A DNA stretch of 64,000 bases from Lysinibacillus fusiformis (GCF_002845985.1 NZ_PDFK01000010.1:1-64000); one strand, 5' to 3'. Shown: positions 1-10,378, numbered from the stretch's first letter. Made by a program: numbers and translations. The notes: generated from the letters alone by a model not told the origin.

Positions 1-210
1 CTAAATCCCCTAGGAGTGACGCTGGCGCCACTCCAATCAACCATGTGCAAAAGTGTCTTTTCCTTAGCCCATTATTTGTCTTATTAGAGAAAGGATAGGT
101 TCCTATTTTCAATGTGGAGAAGTGATGTGTGACAACACCCCTCCATAAAGAGTAGTGAATACCTTCTCTTTAATTGAAAGCCTTTACTAATAAAGAAATA
201 TTTTTATAGA

Positions 211-338
211 TTGGAGTGGAGGGCTACTTGACTCCCGTGGGATAGCGAGACAGGCGAGCCTCTAAACGGAGCGGTAGCGAAGGAAGCGGCCTGGTACTCG
301 CTCACAGGAAAGCAAGCAGCCTGCAACGGAAATCCACT
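211..338. repeat. Bacillaceae-type intergenic repeat with hairpin potential
   Basis: A GC-richer block in an AT-rich spacer. Its ends can pair (GGCTACTTG near the left end with CAAGCAGCC near the right end), and GCGAG and CTCGC lie inside. It matches my memory of an interspersed intergenic repeat common in Lysinibacillus and relatives (a TGGAG...CTCCCGTGGGA...CGGAAAGCAAG...GGAAATC layout). Function is unknown. The rest of positions 1-405 shows no gene or clear signal. Confidence 0.5.
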
Positions 339-405
339 TTCATCTTTCACAAAAGTTCTGTGGTAGTTTTATTTTCCAAAACTATGAAAAATTCTCAGAC
401 TTTCC

Positions 406-1359
406 TTAGGCATTGACAATAGCCTCTTTTTCTTTTTCTATAGCTTGTAGGTAGTTATTTGCTTTATTTTGTTTATCCTGTAAGCGCCAAATGGTATTAT
501 GTACATCGTCCTGAACCCGTGAAACTTGTTCTCTTGCTGTTGAAATTTTAGAATGGACAGACCATGCAGAAAAAATATCATCAAAGAAGTAGTCAGCAAA
601 CTTCACAAACCCATCTGTTTCTACATGCAGCGATTTCGTTGACATCTCATGAACATCCAATAATTCATTATGAAAACGTTGCAACGCGATTTGAGCCCGA
701 TGTAAATAGTTTTCTGACTGATCGAGTGCATCATGCTTTAAGTGAGTGGCAATCAGCCCGCCACCAAAGAAAGTATCCCAGGAGGAATAGCCACTAGCCG
801 AATGAAGAGAGGCTGCTGCTTGCCCTAGCTTTGTTAGAGCTACTTCCCCCGCTTCCTCAGCCTCTTGAATTTCTGTTATGAGTTGCTTTGTTACCATTTC
901 CTCATGTGCTAAATGCTCTAGCTTCTTTGCCTGAGCAACATCATGAAGCTGTAAGTACTTTTTCTTTTTCGCATAGATTTGTTGAAGTTCTTGTTGTAAC
1001 GCCATTTCATCAAATTGAGCTAGCTTATTGGTTACTTGAACACTATCTTCTGTTAAATCCGCTTGCATTTTCTTCGCTTCACTAATCTTTAATTCAAGAA
1101 CTGCTGCTTTATCAATTTTTTCAGCGCGTAGTTCATCTTGTTGTCCAGTCCACGTACGAATCATATTCATAAATGAGAAGCCATCCAATTTATCAAGTTT
1201 TGATCGAATTTGGTTGAGGGCTGTCGTATGTTTGTCTATTTCCTGTTGTGTATAGTGAATCTGCTTATGCAATAATTCGCTTTGCTCGTTTAATCTTGAT
1301 GCCTTTCTTAGTTGTGCATGAATCTTTACTTGCTCTGTTTGCAATTGCTTCCATTCCAT
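406..1359 (-). CDS. Coiled-coil protein of unknown function
   Basis: A 317-residue soluble protein that I do not recognise. Residues 1-60 and about 70-170 are rich in Glu, Lys and Gln with heptad-like spacing, so long coiled coils are likely. A Gly-rich turn (FFGGGLIATHLKHDALDQS) near residue 200 separates them from a second helical part. There is no signal peptide or membrane segment. A good Shine-Dalgarno (GGAGTTGAG) precedes the ATG. It follows pccB on the same strand, but a terminator hairpin separates them, so it is probably transcribed alone. Confidence 0.7.
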   Translation of the reverse strand: MEWKQLQTEQVKIHAQLRKASRLNEQSELLHKQIHYTQQEIDKHTTALNQIRSKLDKLDGFSFMNMIRTWTGQQDELRAEKIDKAAVLELKISEAKKMQADLTEDSVQVTNKLAQFDEMALQQELQQIYAKKKKYLQLHDVAQAKKLEHLAHEEMVTKQLITEIQEAEEAGEVALTKLGQAAASLHSASGYSSWDTFFGGGLIATHLKHDALDQSENYLHRAQIALQRFHNELLDVHEMSTKSLHVETDGFVKFADYFFDDIFSAWSVHSKISTAREQVSRVQDDVHNTIWRLQDKQNKANNYLQAIEKEKEAIVNA

Positions 1360-1425
1360 TCATCTCAACTCCTCTTACTATATCAGTACGGATGGCAAGA
1401 AAAAATGTTTCACTTTTTAGCAATG

Positions 1426-1454
1426 AAAAACCTAGCAACTCATTAGCTACTAGG
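1426..1454 (-). terminator. Intrinsic terminator after the carboxylase gene
   Basis: On the minus strand CCTAGTAGC and GTTGCTAGG form a 9-bp stem (two G-U pairs) with a 6-nt loop, followed by TTTTT. It sits just past the pccB stop codon. Confidence 0.7.
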
Positions 1455-1466
1455 CTTGTACTCATT

Positions 1467-3014
1467 TTATAGAGGAATATTCCCGTGCTTTTTCTCAGGA
1501 CGTGTTTCGTGTTTATTTGAAAGCATATCCAGTCCTTGAATCAGCTTCATACGTGTATCTCGTGGATCGATTACATCGTCTACCATGCCGCGAGATGCTG
1601 CCACATACGGGTTGGCGAATTTTTCTTTATATTCTTCAATTTTTGCTGCACGTGTTGCTTCTGGGTCATCTGATTTCGCAATTTCACGGGCAAAGATGAT
1701 GTTCGCTGCGCCAGCAGCACCCATAACAGCAATTTCAGCATTTGGCCATGCAAATACAAGGTCAGCACCGATTGATTTAGAGTTTAAAGCAACGTAAGCG
1801 CCTCCATAAGCTTTACGTAAAATCACTGTAATTTTTGGTACTGTTGCTTCTGAATACGCATAAAGAATCTTTGCACCATGTCGAATAATACCGCCATGCT
1901 CTTGTTTAACGCCTGGGAAGAAGCCAGATACGTCTTCAAATGTGATAATTGGGATATTGTACGCATCACAAGTACGGATGAAACGAGCTGCTTTATCAGA
2001 AGAATCAATATCTAATCCACCAGCAAGTACTTTTGGTTGGTTACAAACAAGCCCTACTGATTCACCAGCAATGCGTGCAAAACCAACTACTACGTTCTTC
2101 GCAAACTCTGCATGTACTTCCATGAATGAACCTTCATCCACTACCTGCTCAACTACTTTGCGAACATCATATGGACGTGTTGTTTCGATTGGCACTGTAT
2201 CCACGATTTCTGGACGGTAGTCATCTCCTTCAGGTCGAGCTTGTCGAGGTGCCTTTTCTTTATTGTTTTGTGGTAAATAGCTTAATAGTTTTTTAATTTC
2301 TTCAATTGCCTCTTCTTCAGATGGCGCACGGAAATGAGCATTCCCACTTACCGCATTATTTACTTTCGAACCACCTAAATCTTCAGCAGAGATTTTCTCA
2401 CCTGTTACAGTTTCGATGACTTTAGGTCCTGTTATGAACATTTGAGATGTTTTATCCACCATTAAGATAAAGTCTGTGATAGCCGGCGAATAAACCGCTC
2501 CTCCAGCACAAGGTCCCATAATAACAGAAATTTGCGGAATCACGCCTGAATAAATCGCATTGCGGTAGAAAATATGACCGTAGCCATCTAGAGACAGAAC
2601 ACCTTCTTGGATACGTGCACCACCTGAATCATTAATACCGATAAATGGTGTACCGTTTTTAGCAGCTAGATCCATCACTGTCGCCATTTTTTTGGCATGC
2701 ATTTCACCAAGCGCCCCACCAAACACTGTGAAATCTTGAGAGAATAAGTATACTGGACGTCCGTTAATTTTACCGAAACCAGTAACTACACCATCACCAG
2801 GGCCTTCCATTTTGTCCATCCCGAAGTCTACTGTACGGTGAGTAATAAATGGGTTGATTTCGAAAAATGTCCCTTCATCTAGTAGCAAATCAATACGCTC
2901 ACGAGCTGTTAATTTCCCTTTTTCATGCTGTTTTTCGATGCGCTCATAGCCACCACCAAGTTCAATTACAGTCTTACGGTCATACAAGTCATTGATTTTG
3001 TCGAACATATCCAT
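1467..3014 (-). CDS. pccB: Acyl-CoA (propionyl-CoA) carboxylase beta subunit
   Basis: Carboxyltransferase subunit of a biotin-dependent acyl-CoA carboxylase, about 515 residues as usual for the family. It carries carboxyl from biotin to the acyl-CoA, here most likely propionyl-CoA to methylmalonyl-CoA. The N-terminal half has the acyl-CoA-site GGARIQEG motif. The C-terminal half has the GGAYVALNSKSIGAD and MGAAGAANI segments typical of PccB and B. subtilis YqjD. It follows the epimerase gene directly. A GTG at 3023 overlaps the epimerase stop. I favour the ATG at 3014, because relatives start MDMFDKI, but the GTG is possible. No dedicated alpha subunit lies alongside, so AccC/AccB or a distant gene must supply biotin carboxylase and carrier. 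Confidence 0.92.
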   Translation of the reverse strand: MDMFDKINDLYDRKTVIELGGGYERIEKQHEKGKLTARERIDLLLDEGTFFEINPFITHRTVDFGMDKMEGPGDGVVTGFGKINGRPVYLFSQDFTVFGGALGEMHAKKMATVMDLAAKNGTPFIGINDSGGARIQEGVLSLDGYGHIFYRNAIYSGVIPQISVIMGPCAGGAVYSPAITDFILMVDKTSQMFITGPKVIETVTGEKISAEDLGGSKVNNAVSGNAHFRAPSEEEAIEEIKKLLSYLPQNNKEKAPRQARPEGDDYRPEIVDTVPIETTRPYDVRKVVEQVVDEGSFMEVHAEFAKNVVVGFARIAGESVGLVCNQPKVLAGGLDIDSSDKAARFIRTCDAYNIPIITFEDVSGFFPGVKQEHGGIIRHGAKILYAYSEATVPKITVILRKAYGGAYVALNSKSIGADLVFAWPNAEIAVMGAAGAANIIFAREIAKSDDPEATRAAKIEEYKEKFANPYVAASRGMVDDVIDPRDTRMKLIQGLDMLSNKHETRPEKKHGNIPL

Positions 3015-3019
3015 AATGA

Positions 3020-3433
3020 TCACTTATCCCCTTTTCCACTTTTATCACATAATTCATATAACACCCCGAATGAGGATTTAGGATGCATAAATGCAACCTC
3101 TGCACCTCCAGCACCAGGTCCTGGCTCTTCCGATAATAGACGTACACCCTTTTCACGAAGCTCTGTCATACGCTCACGAATTCCTGTTACACCGAAGGCA
3201 ACATGGTGAATTCCCTCTCCACGTTTTTCAATAAATCCATAAATGGCACTTTTATCACTCATTGGTTCTAATAGCTCTAATTTCACGTTACCTGCGTCGA
3301 TAAATGCCACACGAACCTGTTGAGATTCTACTTCTTCTACTTTCATCAACTTTAAGCCTAAAGTTTCTGTATAATATGTAATGCGTTCATCAAGATCGCG
3401 CACTGCAATCCCAATATGGTCTACTTTCTCCAT
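3020..3433 (-). CDS. mce: Methylmalonyl-CoA epimerase
   Basis: A 137-residue vicinal-oxygen-chelate protein that interconverts the (S) and (R) forms of methylmalonyl-CoA between the carboxylase and the mutase. It begins KVDHIGIAVRDLDE, and the second half has GIHHVAFGV; these contain the metal-ligand histidines. The closing glutamate motif FGVLYEL is also present. The length is normal for a single-domain epimerase. It is the first gene of a two-gene unit with pccB (stop and downstream start overlap). Its ATG has an AAGGAGATGTCACC Shine-Dalgarno region. Confidence 0.9.
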   Translation of the reverse strand: MEKVDHIGIAVRDLDERITYYTETLGLKLMKVEEVESQQVRVAFIDAGNVKLELLEPMSDKSAIYGFIEKRGEGIHHVAFGVTGIRERMTELREKGVRLLSEEPGPGAGGAEVAFMHPKSSFGVLYELCDKSGKGDK

Positions 3434-3558
3434 GGTGACATCTCCTTCTGTTATGGTACATACTCTATTTTACAGATTTTTTTGTCAAAACTCTACTACT
3501 TGAGAAATTTTTCAGATTTGCTAAACTATTTATAAGAAAAGAAGGAGCGAACGAGCAT

Positions 3559-3654
3559 ATGAGTAATAAAAAATTTCAAAAAATCGTTGTTTATAGCATG
3601 ATCGCGATTATGCTAATCTCATCTCTAGCATTCGGATTATCCATGTTAGTTTAA
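3559..3654 (+). CDS. prli42: Stressosome-associated miniprotein Prli42
   Basis: A 31-residue protein starting MSNKKFQKIVVYSM, with one membrane segment filling residues 9-31. Length, the basic N-terminal tail and the single helix fit Prli42, the Firmicutes membrane miniprotein shown in Listeria to anchor the stressosome. An AAGGAG Shine-Dalgarno lies 11-12 nt upstream, and a strong terminator follows 14 nt after the stop, so it is a free-standing gene. It runs against the surrounding strand. Identification rests on size and pattern only. Confidence 0.7.
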   Translation: MSNKKFQKIVVYSMIAIMLISSLAFGLSMLV

Positions 3655-3667
3655 GGCAAAGCCCGAG

Positions 3668-3697
3668 GCGTCCACGTTACTGTGGGCGCTCTTTTTT
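3668..3697 (+). terminator. Terminator of the Prli42 gene
   Basis: GCGTCCAC and GTGGGCGC form an 8-bp stem (one G-U) with a 6-nt loop, followed by TCTTTTTT. The hairpin also overlaps the last codons of the convergent yqjA-like gene. Confidence 0.85.
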
Positions 3698-4654
3698 AGC
3701 CTTTAAGCCCTTAAATGACTGCTTTATTTCTAAATACCTGTCCATCTCCTCGATAAACTGATAGAGAGCGGCTTGAGCGATAAATTGTTCATGGTTTTGC
3801 GGTAAAGGCAGCTGAGAAAAATCACGTTTTACATGTTCTAATTTTTCTCGATAATGACTTGCCGTATTCCCCGAATGAACATGCTCACCGAGGTCTTGTA
3901 AAAAATCTGCCACAATTTCAGCCTCTTGTACTATAACAGGTAGTGTCGTCACTTTTGGCAATACTCGTTCGATAATTTCTAGCTGCTGCTCACGCATATC
4001 AAAATACACATAGTAATCATTTTTAAGTCTCATAAAATGGTTTTCAACATCTTTAAACGCCAATGATTTTGCCTCTTCTAGCGTTCGGATTGCTTCAATG
4101 ATTTCATGTCCATTCCATAGCGTGTCTCCTTGACGTAAATAGGTGGCAATTTCTAAAAAAATCTTGCTGTATAGCTCCTCAATTTTAACTCTGTAGTAAT
4201 TTAATTCCTTTTGTATGTCTGGCATATACATATTAATGGCAATCCCTGTGCCATAACCGATTGCCATCAACGCTAATTCATTATAAACAAGTGCTAATGA
4301 AAAACCTTCAGCAGCATAAATATGCATTATAATTACAACACTAGAAATAAATCCATCTGCTACCTTTAATGATACAATGGTTGGAATGAATAACAGGAGC
4401 ATGCCTGCTAATGTAAGCGGATGATAAGTAAAAAATTCAAAGCTTACAAAGGCAAAAAGCATTGCCACAATACTCGCGACCAATCGTGTATAAGCTGCAT
4501 GAATAGATTTTTTTTTCGTTGGCTGCACACATAATATGGTTAGAATACCAGCAGATGCATACGAGGCTAAATCAAAATACTGAGCAATGGCAATAGCGAT
4601 GGCCGCACCAATTGCTGTTTTTAAAGTTCGATAGCCGATTGAAAATTTCTTCAG
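3677..4654 (-). CDS. FUSC/aromatic acid exporter family membrane protein (YqjA-like)
   Basis: A 325-residue protein, close to the ~322 I recall for B. subtilis YqjA. Residues 1-140 hold several hydrophobic helices (TAIGAAIAIAIAQYF, ASIVAMLFAFVSFEFF, MLLLFIPTIVSLKV). The C-terminal ~180 residues form a soluble, mostly helical domain, as in the ArAE_1/DUF939 group. The frame continues 42 codons upstream of the first GTG. An in-frame TAG lies just before an AGGAGG Shine-Dalgarno, and the only start-like codon at proper distance (8 nt) is CTG at 4654, giving LKKFSIGYRTLKTAIG. That matches relatives, so a CTG start is the best reading. The substrate is unknown. Confidence 0.8.
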   Translation of the reverse strand: MKKFSIGYRTLKTAIGAAIAIAIAQYFDLASYASAGILTILCVQPTKKKSIHAAYTRLVASIVAMLFAFVSFEFFTYHPLTLAGMLLLFIPTIVSLKVADGFISSVVIIMHIYAAEGFSLALVYNELALMAIGYGTGIAINMYMPDIQKELNYYRVKIEELYSKIFLEIATYLRQGDTLWNGHEIIEAIRTLEEAKSLAFKDVENHFMRLKNDYYVYFDMREQQLEIIERVLPKVTTLPVIVQEAEIVADFLQDLGEHVHSGNTASHYREKLEHVKRDFSQLPLPQNHEQFIAQAALYQFIEEMDRYLEIKQSFKGLKAKKERPQ

Positions 4655-4763
4655 GCCGACTGCCTCCTATCGTTTAGTACTCTTCACTCTTTTAGCTAAT
4701 TATTTAGCCAATATTACAAAAATTTTAGTAATAATGAAACTATCTATACATGATGACAGTAGG

Positions 4764-4796
4764 AAGCCTACATAGATTCTGTGATCTATGAGGCTT
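4764..4796. terminator. Intergenic hairpin
   Basis: AAGCCT-CATAGAT pairs with ATCTATG-AGGCTT across a 6-nt loop with one bulge. TTTTCT follows on the plus strand. On the minus strand, downstream of the bacilliredoxin gene, the U-run is poor, so it may only protect the 3' end. Confidence 0.5.
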
Positions 4797-4838
4797 TTCT
4801 ACTTCATTTGAATTCATTTTTGTTATGCAAGAATAGAA

Positions 4839-5279
4839 TTAAAGCTCATCACAATATTCTTCAAAGTTTGCTTGCAAGTTTGTCACAACGGACATTGGAT
4901 CATGCCCTTCAATTTCATAGCGACCAACTTCTGCAACTACTTGTCCATCTTTTAATAGAACGAAAGATGGTGAAGAAGGTAGGTGATCTTCTCCAAAATG
5001 ATAACGTGCCGCTGCAGTCGCTTCTTTATCTTGCCCTGCAAACACTGTAACTAAATGATCGGGACGTTTATCGTAATGAACACATTGTGCCGCTGCTGGA
5101 CGAGCGATACCGCCCGCACAACCACATACTGAGTTCACCATTACTAATGTTGTACCTGGGCGAGTAAACGCCTCTTCAACAGCTTCTGGTGTTTGTAGTT
5201 GTTCGTAACCCGCTGCCTCAATTTCAGCACGTGCTGTTTTTAAAATTTCCTGCATAAATAAATCGTAATCCATATTCAT
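4839..5279 (-). CDS. brxB: Bacilliredoxin BrxA/BrxB family (YphP/YqiW)
   Basis: A 146-residue thioredoxin-fold protein that removes bacillithiol from mixed disulfides on cytosolic proteins. The diagnostic CGC motif is in NSVCGCAGGIARPA near residue 53, with the family signature FGEDHLPSSPSFVLL later. The start is placed at MNMDYDLFM because AAAGGAG lies 10 nt upstream; the longer open frame has no ribosome site. BrxA and BrxB cannot be separated with certainty here. A position near the bkd genes, as I recall for yqiW in B. subtilis, favours BrxB. Monocistronic. Confidence 0.88.
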   Translation of the reverse strand: MNMDYDLFMQEILKTARAEIEAAGYEQLQTPEAVEEAFTRPGTTLVMVNSVCGCAGGIARPAAAQCVHYDKRPDHLVTVFAGQDKEATAAARYHFGEDHLPSSPSFVLLKDGQVVAEVGRYEIEGHDPMSVVTNLQANFEEYCDEL

Positions 5280-5427
5280 ATAGCGATAGCTCCTTTCAAG
5301 TTCGCGTCCATTCAGCATGATTGCCTATAAAATTTTTTTGACGCTCATCCATCTCTTATCATAGCAGTTTGCAACGAATTTGTGCACCTACTTGCTCATC
5401 ACAATTCAGTTGAATACTAAGATTCGT

Positions 5428-6525
5428 TTACTTGTCTTCCTGCTCTTCGTTAAATAAACGATCGACACCTTGTGTGACAGTCAGTTGTCCACTTAAAATT
5501 TGACGTTCAAGTAGCAGTACCTGTGCTTTACGCTGTGGATTCCCATAAAATTGATCAATTAAATGGTCGGTAATCATCGATTGAAACCACTCTTTTGTTT
5601 GTTGTTGTCGACGAGTAGCCCAATAGTGATTGGCTTCAACAATTTGCTTGAAATCTCCAATTGTCTCCCAAACCTTATCAAGTCCCCGTTTTTCTAATGA
5701 ACTAACAGGCATTGCTGTAGACATCCAACCGAGTGTAGCGGGCTGTAAAAAATGCAAAATTTGCTTATACTCTGCAACCGTTTTTTTAGCTAAACGAACA
5801 TTATCGCCATCTGCTTTATGCACGACAATGGCATCCGCTAATTCCATGATGCCTTTTTTCATGCCCTGCAATTCATCTCCTGCCCCTGTTAACACAAGGA
5901 GTAGAAAGAAATCAACCATCCCACGGACGTAGGTTTCGCTTTGCCCTACACCAACCGTTTCAATTAAAATCACATCATAGCCTGCCGCCTCACAAACTAA
6001 CATTGTTTCACGGGTCTTTTTGTGAACACCCCCAAGGGTACCTGCCGATGGAGATGGGCGAACAAATGCAGTAGGCTTCTTAACGAGCTCTTCCATGCGT
6101 GTTTTATCGCCAAGAATACTCCCACCTGATAAGGAAGAACTTGGATCAATCGCAAGAACAGCTACTCGTTTTCCCATATCACAAAGCATTGTTCCGAAAG
6201 CCTCAATGAATGAACTTTTTCCCGCTCCTGGAACTCCGGTAATGCCAATTCGAATACTATTTCCTGTATGCGGAAGAAGCTCCTGTAATAATTCTTGTGC
6301 TTGCACTTTATGAGTAGCGTTGGCACTTTCAATGAGGGTAATGGCTTTTGATAAATGTGTGCGAGAGCCCACACGTACTTGTTGAGCAAGCTCTCCTACA
6401 TTCATATTGTCTGCCTTTTTCTTTCGGAATTTTTTAGGTGTGCCATACTGCATACCGTCGTGAGTTGCCTCGACTCCGTCCATGACAAATAGCGCACTGT
6501 CTTCCATTCCTTTGTTTTTGTCCAT
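5428..6525 (-). CDS. meaB: Methylmalonyl-CoA mutase chaperone GTPase MeaB (ArgK family)
   Basis: A 365-residue G3E GTPase that protects and reloads adenosylcobalamin-dependent methylmalonyl-CoA mutase. The P-loop is GVPGAGKSS (about residue 100). The switch region DPSSSLSGGSILGDKTRM, the ETVGVGQSE motif and an HKAD base-recognition motif follow in order. The C-terminal part is the helical dimerisation arm. An N-terminal extension of about 40 residues precedes the conserved core. Its start overlaps the stop of mutB by one base, so mutA-mutB-meaB form one translationally coupled operon. Confidence 0.95.
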   Translation of the reverse strand: MDKNKGMEDSALFVMDGVEATHDGMQYGTPKKFRKKKADNMNVGELAQQVRVGSRTHLSKAITLIESANATHKVQAQELLQELLPHTGNSIRIGITGVPGAGKSSFIEAFGTMLCDMGKRVAVLAIDPSSSLSGGSILGDKTRMEELVKKPTAFVRPSPSAGTLGGVHKKTRETMLVCEAAGYDVILIETVGVGQSETYVRGMVDFFLLLVLTGAGDELQGMKKGIMELADAIVVHKADGDNVRLAKKTVAEYKQILHFLQPATLGWMSTAMPVSSLEKRGLDKVWETIGDFKQIVEANHYWATRRQQQTKEWFQSMITDHLIDQFYGNPQRKAQVLLLERQILSGQLTVTQGVDRLFNEEQEDK

Positions 6526-8678
6526 TATTCAGACACTTCCTCATAGCCTAAACGTTTGTAGATTTCTTCAATAATTTTTTGTGCAGATACAGGAATCACT
6601 GTACCTGGTCCAAAAATGGCTACTGCACCAGCATCGTAAAGGAAGTCATAATCTTGCGCTGGAATAACACCACCAACAATAATGATAATATCTTCACGAC
6701 CTAGCTTTTCAAGCTCCGCAATTAATTCAGGCACTAATGTTTTATGACCTGCTGCTAGTGAAGATACACCAATGACATGGACATCATTTTCAACAGCCAT
6801 TTGAGCAGCCTCAGCAGGTGTCATAAATAATGGTGAAATATCTACGTCAAAGCCTAAATCAGCATAGCCCGTTGCGACCACCTTGGCACCGCGGTCATGT
6901 CCATCCTGTCCCATTTTTGCTACTAAAATACGTGGACGACGTCCTTCATTTTCAAGGAATTCTTCTGTCATTTGCTTCACTTCCGCAATTTGCTCCTCAT
7001 CTGAGAAATTGGCAGAGTAAACACCTGAAATAGAACGAATCACGGCCTTATGACGACCAGAAATCGCCTCGATAGCATCAGAAATTTCACCTAAAGAGGC
7101 ACGCGCACGCGCTGCATCCACCGCCACAGCTAGTAAGTTCTCCTCACCATCTTGAGCAGCTTTTGTTAAGCGAGCTAAATGTTTTTGAACTTCTGCTTCA
7201 TCACGTGCTGCCTTCATCGCTTCTAAACGTTCAATTTGTTTTTGACGAACAATTGTATTATCAATATCCAAAATGTCAATTGGCTCTTCTTTTGCTAAGC
7301 GATATTTATTCACTCCTACAATGGTTTCTGTTTTAGAGTCAATTTTTGCTTGGCGTTTGGCTGCGGCTTCTTCAACCTTCATTTTCGGAAGTCCTGTTTC
7401 AATCGCTTTGGCCATCCCTCCAAGTGCTTCAATTTCTTCGATCAATGCCCAAGCGGATTGCGTAATTTCTTCTGTTAGTTTCTCCACATAGTACGAACCG
7501 CCCCATGGATCAATCACTTTCGTCATCGCTGTTTCCTCTTGTAAAAATAACTGTGTATTACGCGCGATACGTGCCGAGAAATCTGTTGGAAGTGCAATCG
7601 CTTCATCCAGTGCGTTGGTATGGAGGGATTGTGTGTGTCCCATTGAAGATGCATTCGCTTCGAATAATGTACGAGCCACATTGTTAAATGGATCTTGCTC
7701 CGTTAAAGACCAGCCCGATGTTTGAGAATGGGTACGTAATGCTAATGTTTTCGGATTTTTCGGATTAAATGTTGACATCATTTGTGCCCAAATACGACGT
7801 GCTGCACGCATTTTAGCTACTTCCATGTAATAATTCATACCGATTGCCCAGAAGAACGATAGACGAGGTGCAAAGGCATCGATATCAATTCCTGCTTTCA
7901 ATCCTGTACGTACATATTCCAAGCCATCTGCTAACGTATAGGCAAGCTCAATGTCATTTGTTGCGCCAGCTTCTTGAATATGGTAACCAGAAATTGAAAT
8001 AGAGTTAAATTTTGGCATATATTTCGCTGTATATTCAAAAATATCTGCGATGATTTGCATTGACATAGCTGGTGGGTAAATATATGTATTACGCACCATA
8101 TATTCTTTTAAAATATCATTTTGAATTGTACCTGCTAATTTGTCTGGTGTTACCCCTTGCTCTTCAGCTGCCACAATATAGAAGGCAAGAACTGGTAAAA
8201 CTGCTCCATTCATTGTCATAGAAACGGACATTTGATCTAACGGTATTTGATCGAAAAGGATTTTCATATCCTCAACAGAGTCAATAGCAACACCAGCTTT
8301 CCCTACATCCCCTGTTACACGTGGATGATCTGAGTCATAGCCTCGATGCGTCGCTAAGTCAAACGCTACAGAAAGACCTTTTTGCCCCATTGCCAAATTT
8401 CGTTTATAGAAGGCATTGGATTCCTCAGCCGTTGAGAAACCTGCGTATTGGCGAACGGTCCAAGGACGTGCTACATACATAGTAGGGTATGGTCCACGTG
8501 TATTAGGTGCAATACCTGCTACATCGTTTAAATGTTTCGCATCTTTAATATCTTCCTTCGTGTAAATATCTTTAATTTCAATCCCTTCATTTGTCATAAA
8601 CTTGTCGTCAGACGCTTGTGGGGCTTCAGCTGTTAACACTTTTTCTATTTCTACTACATTAAAATTAGGCTTGCTCAT
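6525..8678 (-). CDS. mutB: Methylmalonyl-CoA mutase large (catalytic) subunit
   Basis: A 717-residue adenosylcobalamin enzyme that converts (R)-methylmalonyl-CoA to succinyl-CoA. The substrate barrel begins with [18 protein letters not shown] and has the [25 protein letters not shown] helix region. The C-terminal B12-binding domain has the DxHxxG motif as [20 protein letters not shown] (about residues 600-620). It overlaps mutA by 4 nt at its start and meaB by 1 nt at its end. The partner is the smaller MutA subunit encoded just upstream. Confidence 0.97.
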   Translation of the reverse strand: MSKPNFNVVEIEKVLTAEAPQASDDKFMTNEGIEIKDIYTKEDIKDAKHLNDVAGIAPNTRGPYPTMYVARPWTVRQYAGFSTAEESNAFYKRNLAMGQKGLSVAFDLATHRGYDSDHPRVTGDVGKAGVAIDSVEDMKILFDQIPLDQMSVSMTMNGAVLPVLAFYIVAAEEQGVTPDKLAGTIQNDILKEYMVRNTYIYPPAMSMQIIADIFEYTAKYMPKFNSISISGYHIQEAGATNDIELAYTLADGLEYVRTGLKAGIDIDAFAPRLSFFWAIGMNYYMEVAKMRAARRIWAQMMSTFNPKNPKTLALRTHSQTSGWSLTEQDPFNNVARTLFEANASSMGHTQSLHTNALDEAIALPTDFSARIARNTQLFLQEETAMTKVIDPWGGSYYVEKLTEEITQSAWALIEEIEALGGMAKAIETGLPKMKVEEAAAKRQAKIDSKTETIVGVNKYRLAKEEPIDILDIDNTIVRQKQIERLEAMKAARDEAEVQKHLARLTKAAQDGEENLLAVAVDAARARASLGEISDAIEAISGRHKAVIRSISGVYSANFSDEEQIAEVKQMTEEFLENEGRRPRILVAKMGQDGHDRGAKVVATGYADLGFDVDISPLFMTPAEAAQMAVENDVHVIGVSSLAAGHKTLVPELIAELEKLGREDIIIIVGGVIPAQDYDFLYDAGAVAIFGPGTVIPVSAQKIIEEIYKRLGYEEVSE

Positions 8679-10378
8679 CGTTGGACCTCCTTCATGCTCG
8701 CAAACACGGACTGTAATTTTTCAATGATGTTCTGTCCTGCGAAAATAAAGCCGTTTAAACCATTTGCTAACCATGCTTCTTCTTCATCTTTAAATTTACC
8801 TGCAACATCTATAAGCACATTTGCTGGTTGTGCAGCTAAAATAGCCGGTACAAGTGCCTTTGTATCATCGTCACTGCCTGCAATTACAACATACTTAGCC
8901 TCTGTAGCCTGCAACCAAGCAATCGCCTCTTCAGCAGTTGCCACTGGCTCACTTTTTTCTGGAACAAGACCAACTGTATTTAAGAAACCAGCTACAAAAT
9001 CTGCACGTGGCTTAGAGCTTTTTAATGACCCTAATGCTAAAATACCTGTTCTCACATTAGCTGCTGTCATTTCTGCACGCAACTTCTCAAATGGAACAGC
9101 AATACGTTTGATATCAGCAAATAATGGGTTTGTATCCTGCTCAAGTACATCTGCTGGATTTGCATAAATATTCGTTCCAATTAATGATTGCTTACGTGTT
9201 GATGCAGCTTTGATTCGAGTATGATAAGTGGTTGCCACTTCTTCCGCAAGCTTGCCAGACGCTATATATTCATCCATCCCGCCAGCAGCCTCGATATCTA
9301 AAAATAATGACCATGCTTCTTTTACAAAGTCTGCTGTTAACGACTCAATAAAATAAGAGCCTCCTGCTGGATCTGTCACTTTCAAGACATTTGTTTCTTC
9401 TTTTAATATTAATGATACATTCCGAGCGATACGAATCGATTGTTCCGTAGGCTTCGTTAACACATCATGCGGATGAACAGTAAAGAGATCAGCTCCACCA
9501 ATTAAACCAGAAAGCGCTTCATTGGAAGAACGTAATAAATTGACATACACATCTAATTTAGAAAAGCTTCTTAGTGATGTTTCAGCAACCGTTGGGATTT
9601 TTACACTGTCTGTCACACCATAAGCGGATGAGAACGCTTTCCAAAGTACTTTAAAAGCACGAAGTTTGGCAATTTCCGTAAAGAATTGTGTATCAATGGC
9701 AAAGATTACAAAAAACTTCTTCGAGAATGCTTCAAAGCTTTCTTCCTGTTCTGCAAACTTGGCTGCTAATGCAAGTGCATAGGCTAGCTCTTGTACTGCG
9801 TTGGCACCTTCATTGTGATAAACGGTCGTGTCAGCACTGACTGAGCGCACGTTCGGAAATGCGTTGAAAGAGATTGGGTCCTTAGAAACAATGAAACCTT
9901 TAACTGCTTCACGTTGATCCTCTGCAATATTGTCAAATAATGCTAATAATGGGTCTTTTGTATTTTTAATAGTAATTTTAAATGAATATTCTGAGAAATA
10001 TGATGCTAATTTGACCAATACTTCTTCTGTCCAATCAAACTTCACACGACTATCCACTGTAATCACTTCATTGCCTCGCGCTAAACTATCTTCAAGCTGT
10101 GCAAAAAATGCTTCACTTGTATCAGCGTGAATTTGCTGTGCCACCTGAAACGCTTGACTATTTTGTAGGGAACGGATTGTGGCAACTTGTAAATCAAGCT
10201 CTTCTCCAAGCTTAGCTACTAAACTTTCTTGCGTGTAAATCGGCTGTAATGTAACACCTTCATTTGTTTTGGAAAATAGTGACTCAAATGGTTTCCCTTT
10301 TAAAGCTTTGATTGCTGCATCTTGCCAGTCTGAATAGGCTGGTTTTTCAAATTCAATATTTTTCATGTTGTTTGACAT
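8675..10378 (-). CDS. mutA: Methylmalonyl-CoA mutase small subunit
   Basis: A 567-residue MutA-type subunit with the mutase barrel ([30 protein letters not shown]) but a degenerate C-terminal cobalamin domain without a DxHxxG motif. That is the expected difference from MutB: it supports the heterodimer but does not bind B12. It is first of the mutA-mutB-meaB operon. The spacer upstream is only ~120 nt, contains the bkdB terminator, and shows no room for a cobalamin riboswitch. Confidence 0.93.
   Translation of the reverse strand: MSNNMKNIEFEKPAYSDWQDAAIKALKGKPFESLFSKTNEGVTLQPIYTQESLVAKLGEELDLQVATIRSLQNSQAFQVAQQIHADTSEAFFAQLEDSLARGNEVITVDSRVKFDWTEEVLVKLASYFSEYSFKITIKNTKDPLLALFDNIAEDQREAVKGFIVSKDPISFNAFPNVRSVSADTTVYHNEGANAVQELAYALALAAKFAEQEESFEAFSKKFFVIFAIDTQFFTEIAKLRAFKVLWKAFSSAYGVTDSVKIPTVAETSLRSFSKLDVYVNLLRSSNEALSGLIGGADLFTVHPHDVLTKPTEQSIRIARNVSLILKEETNVLKVTDPAGGSYFIESLTADFVKEAWSLFLDIEAAGGMDEYIASGKLAEEVATTYHTRIKAASTRKQSLIGTNIYANPADVLEQDTNPLFADIKRIAVPFEKLRAEMTAANVRTGILALGSLKSSKPRADFVAGFLNTVGLVPEKSEPVATAEEAIAWLQATEAKYVVIAGSDDDTKALVPAILAAQPANVLIDVAGKFKDEEEAWLANGLNGFIFAGQNIIEKLQSVFASMKEVQR

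Noticed and set aside
1248-1472. Small open frames over the pccB terminator
   Set aside because: They lie across a terminator and the start of another gene and lack ribosome sites.
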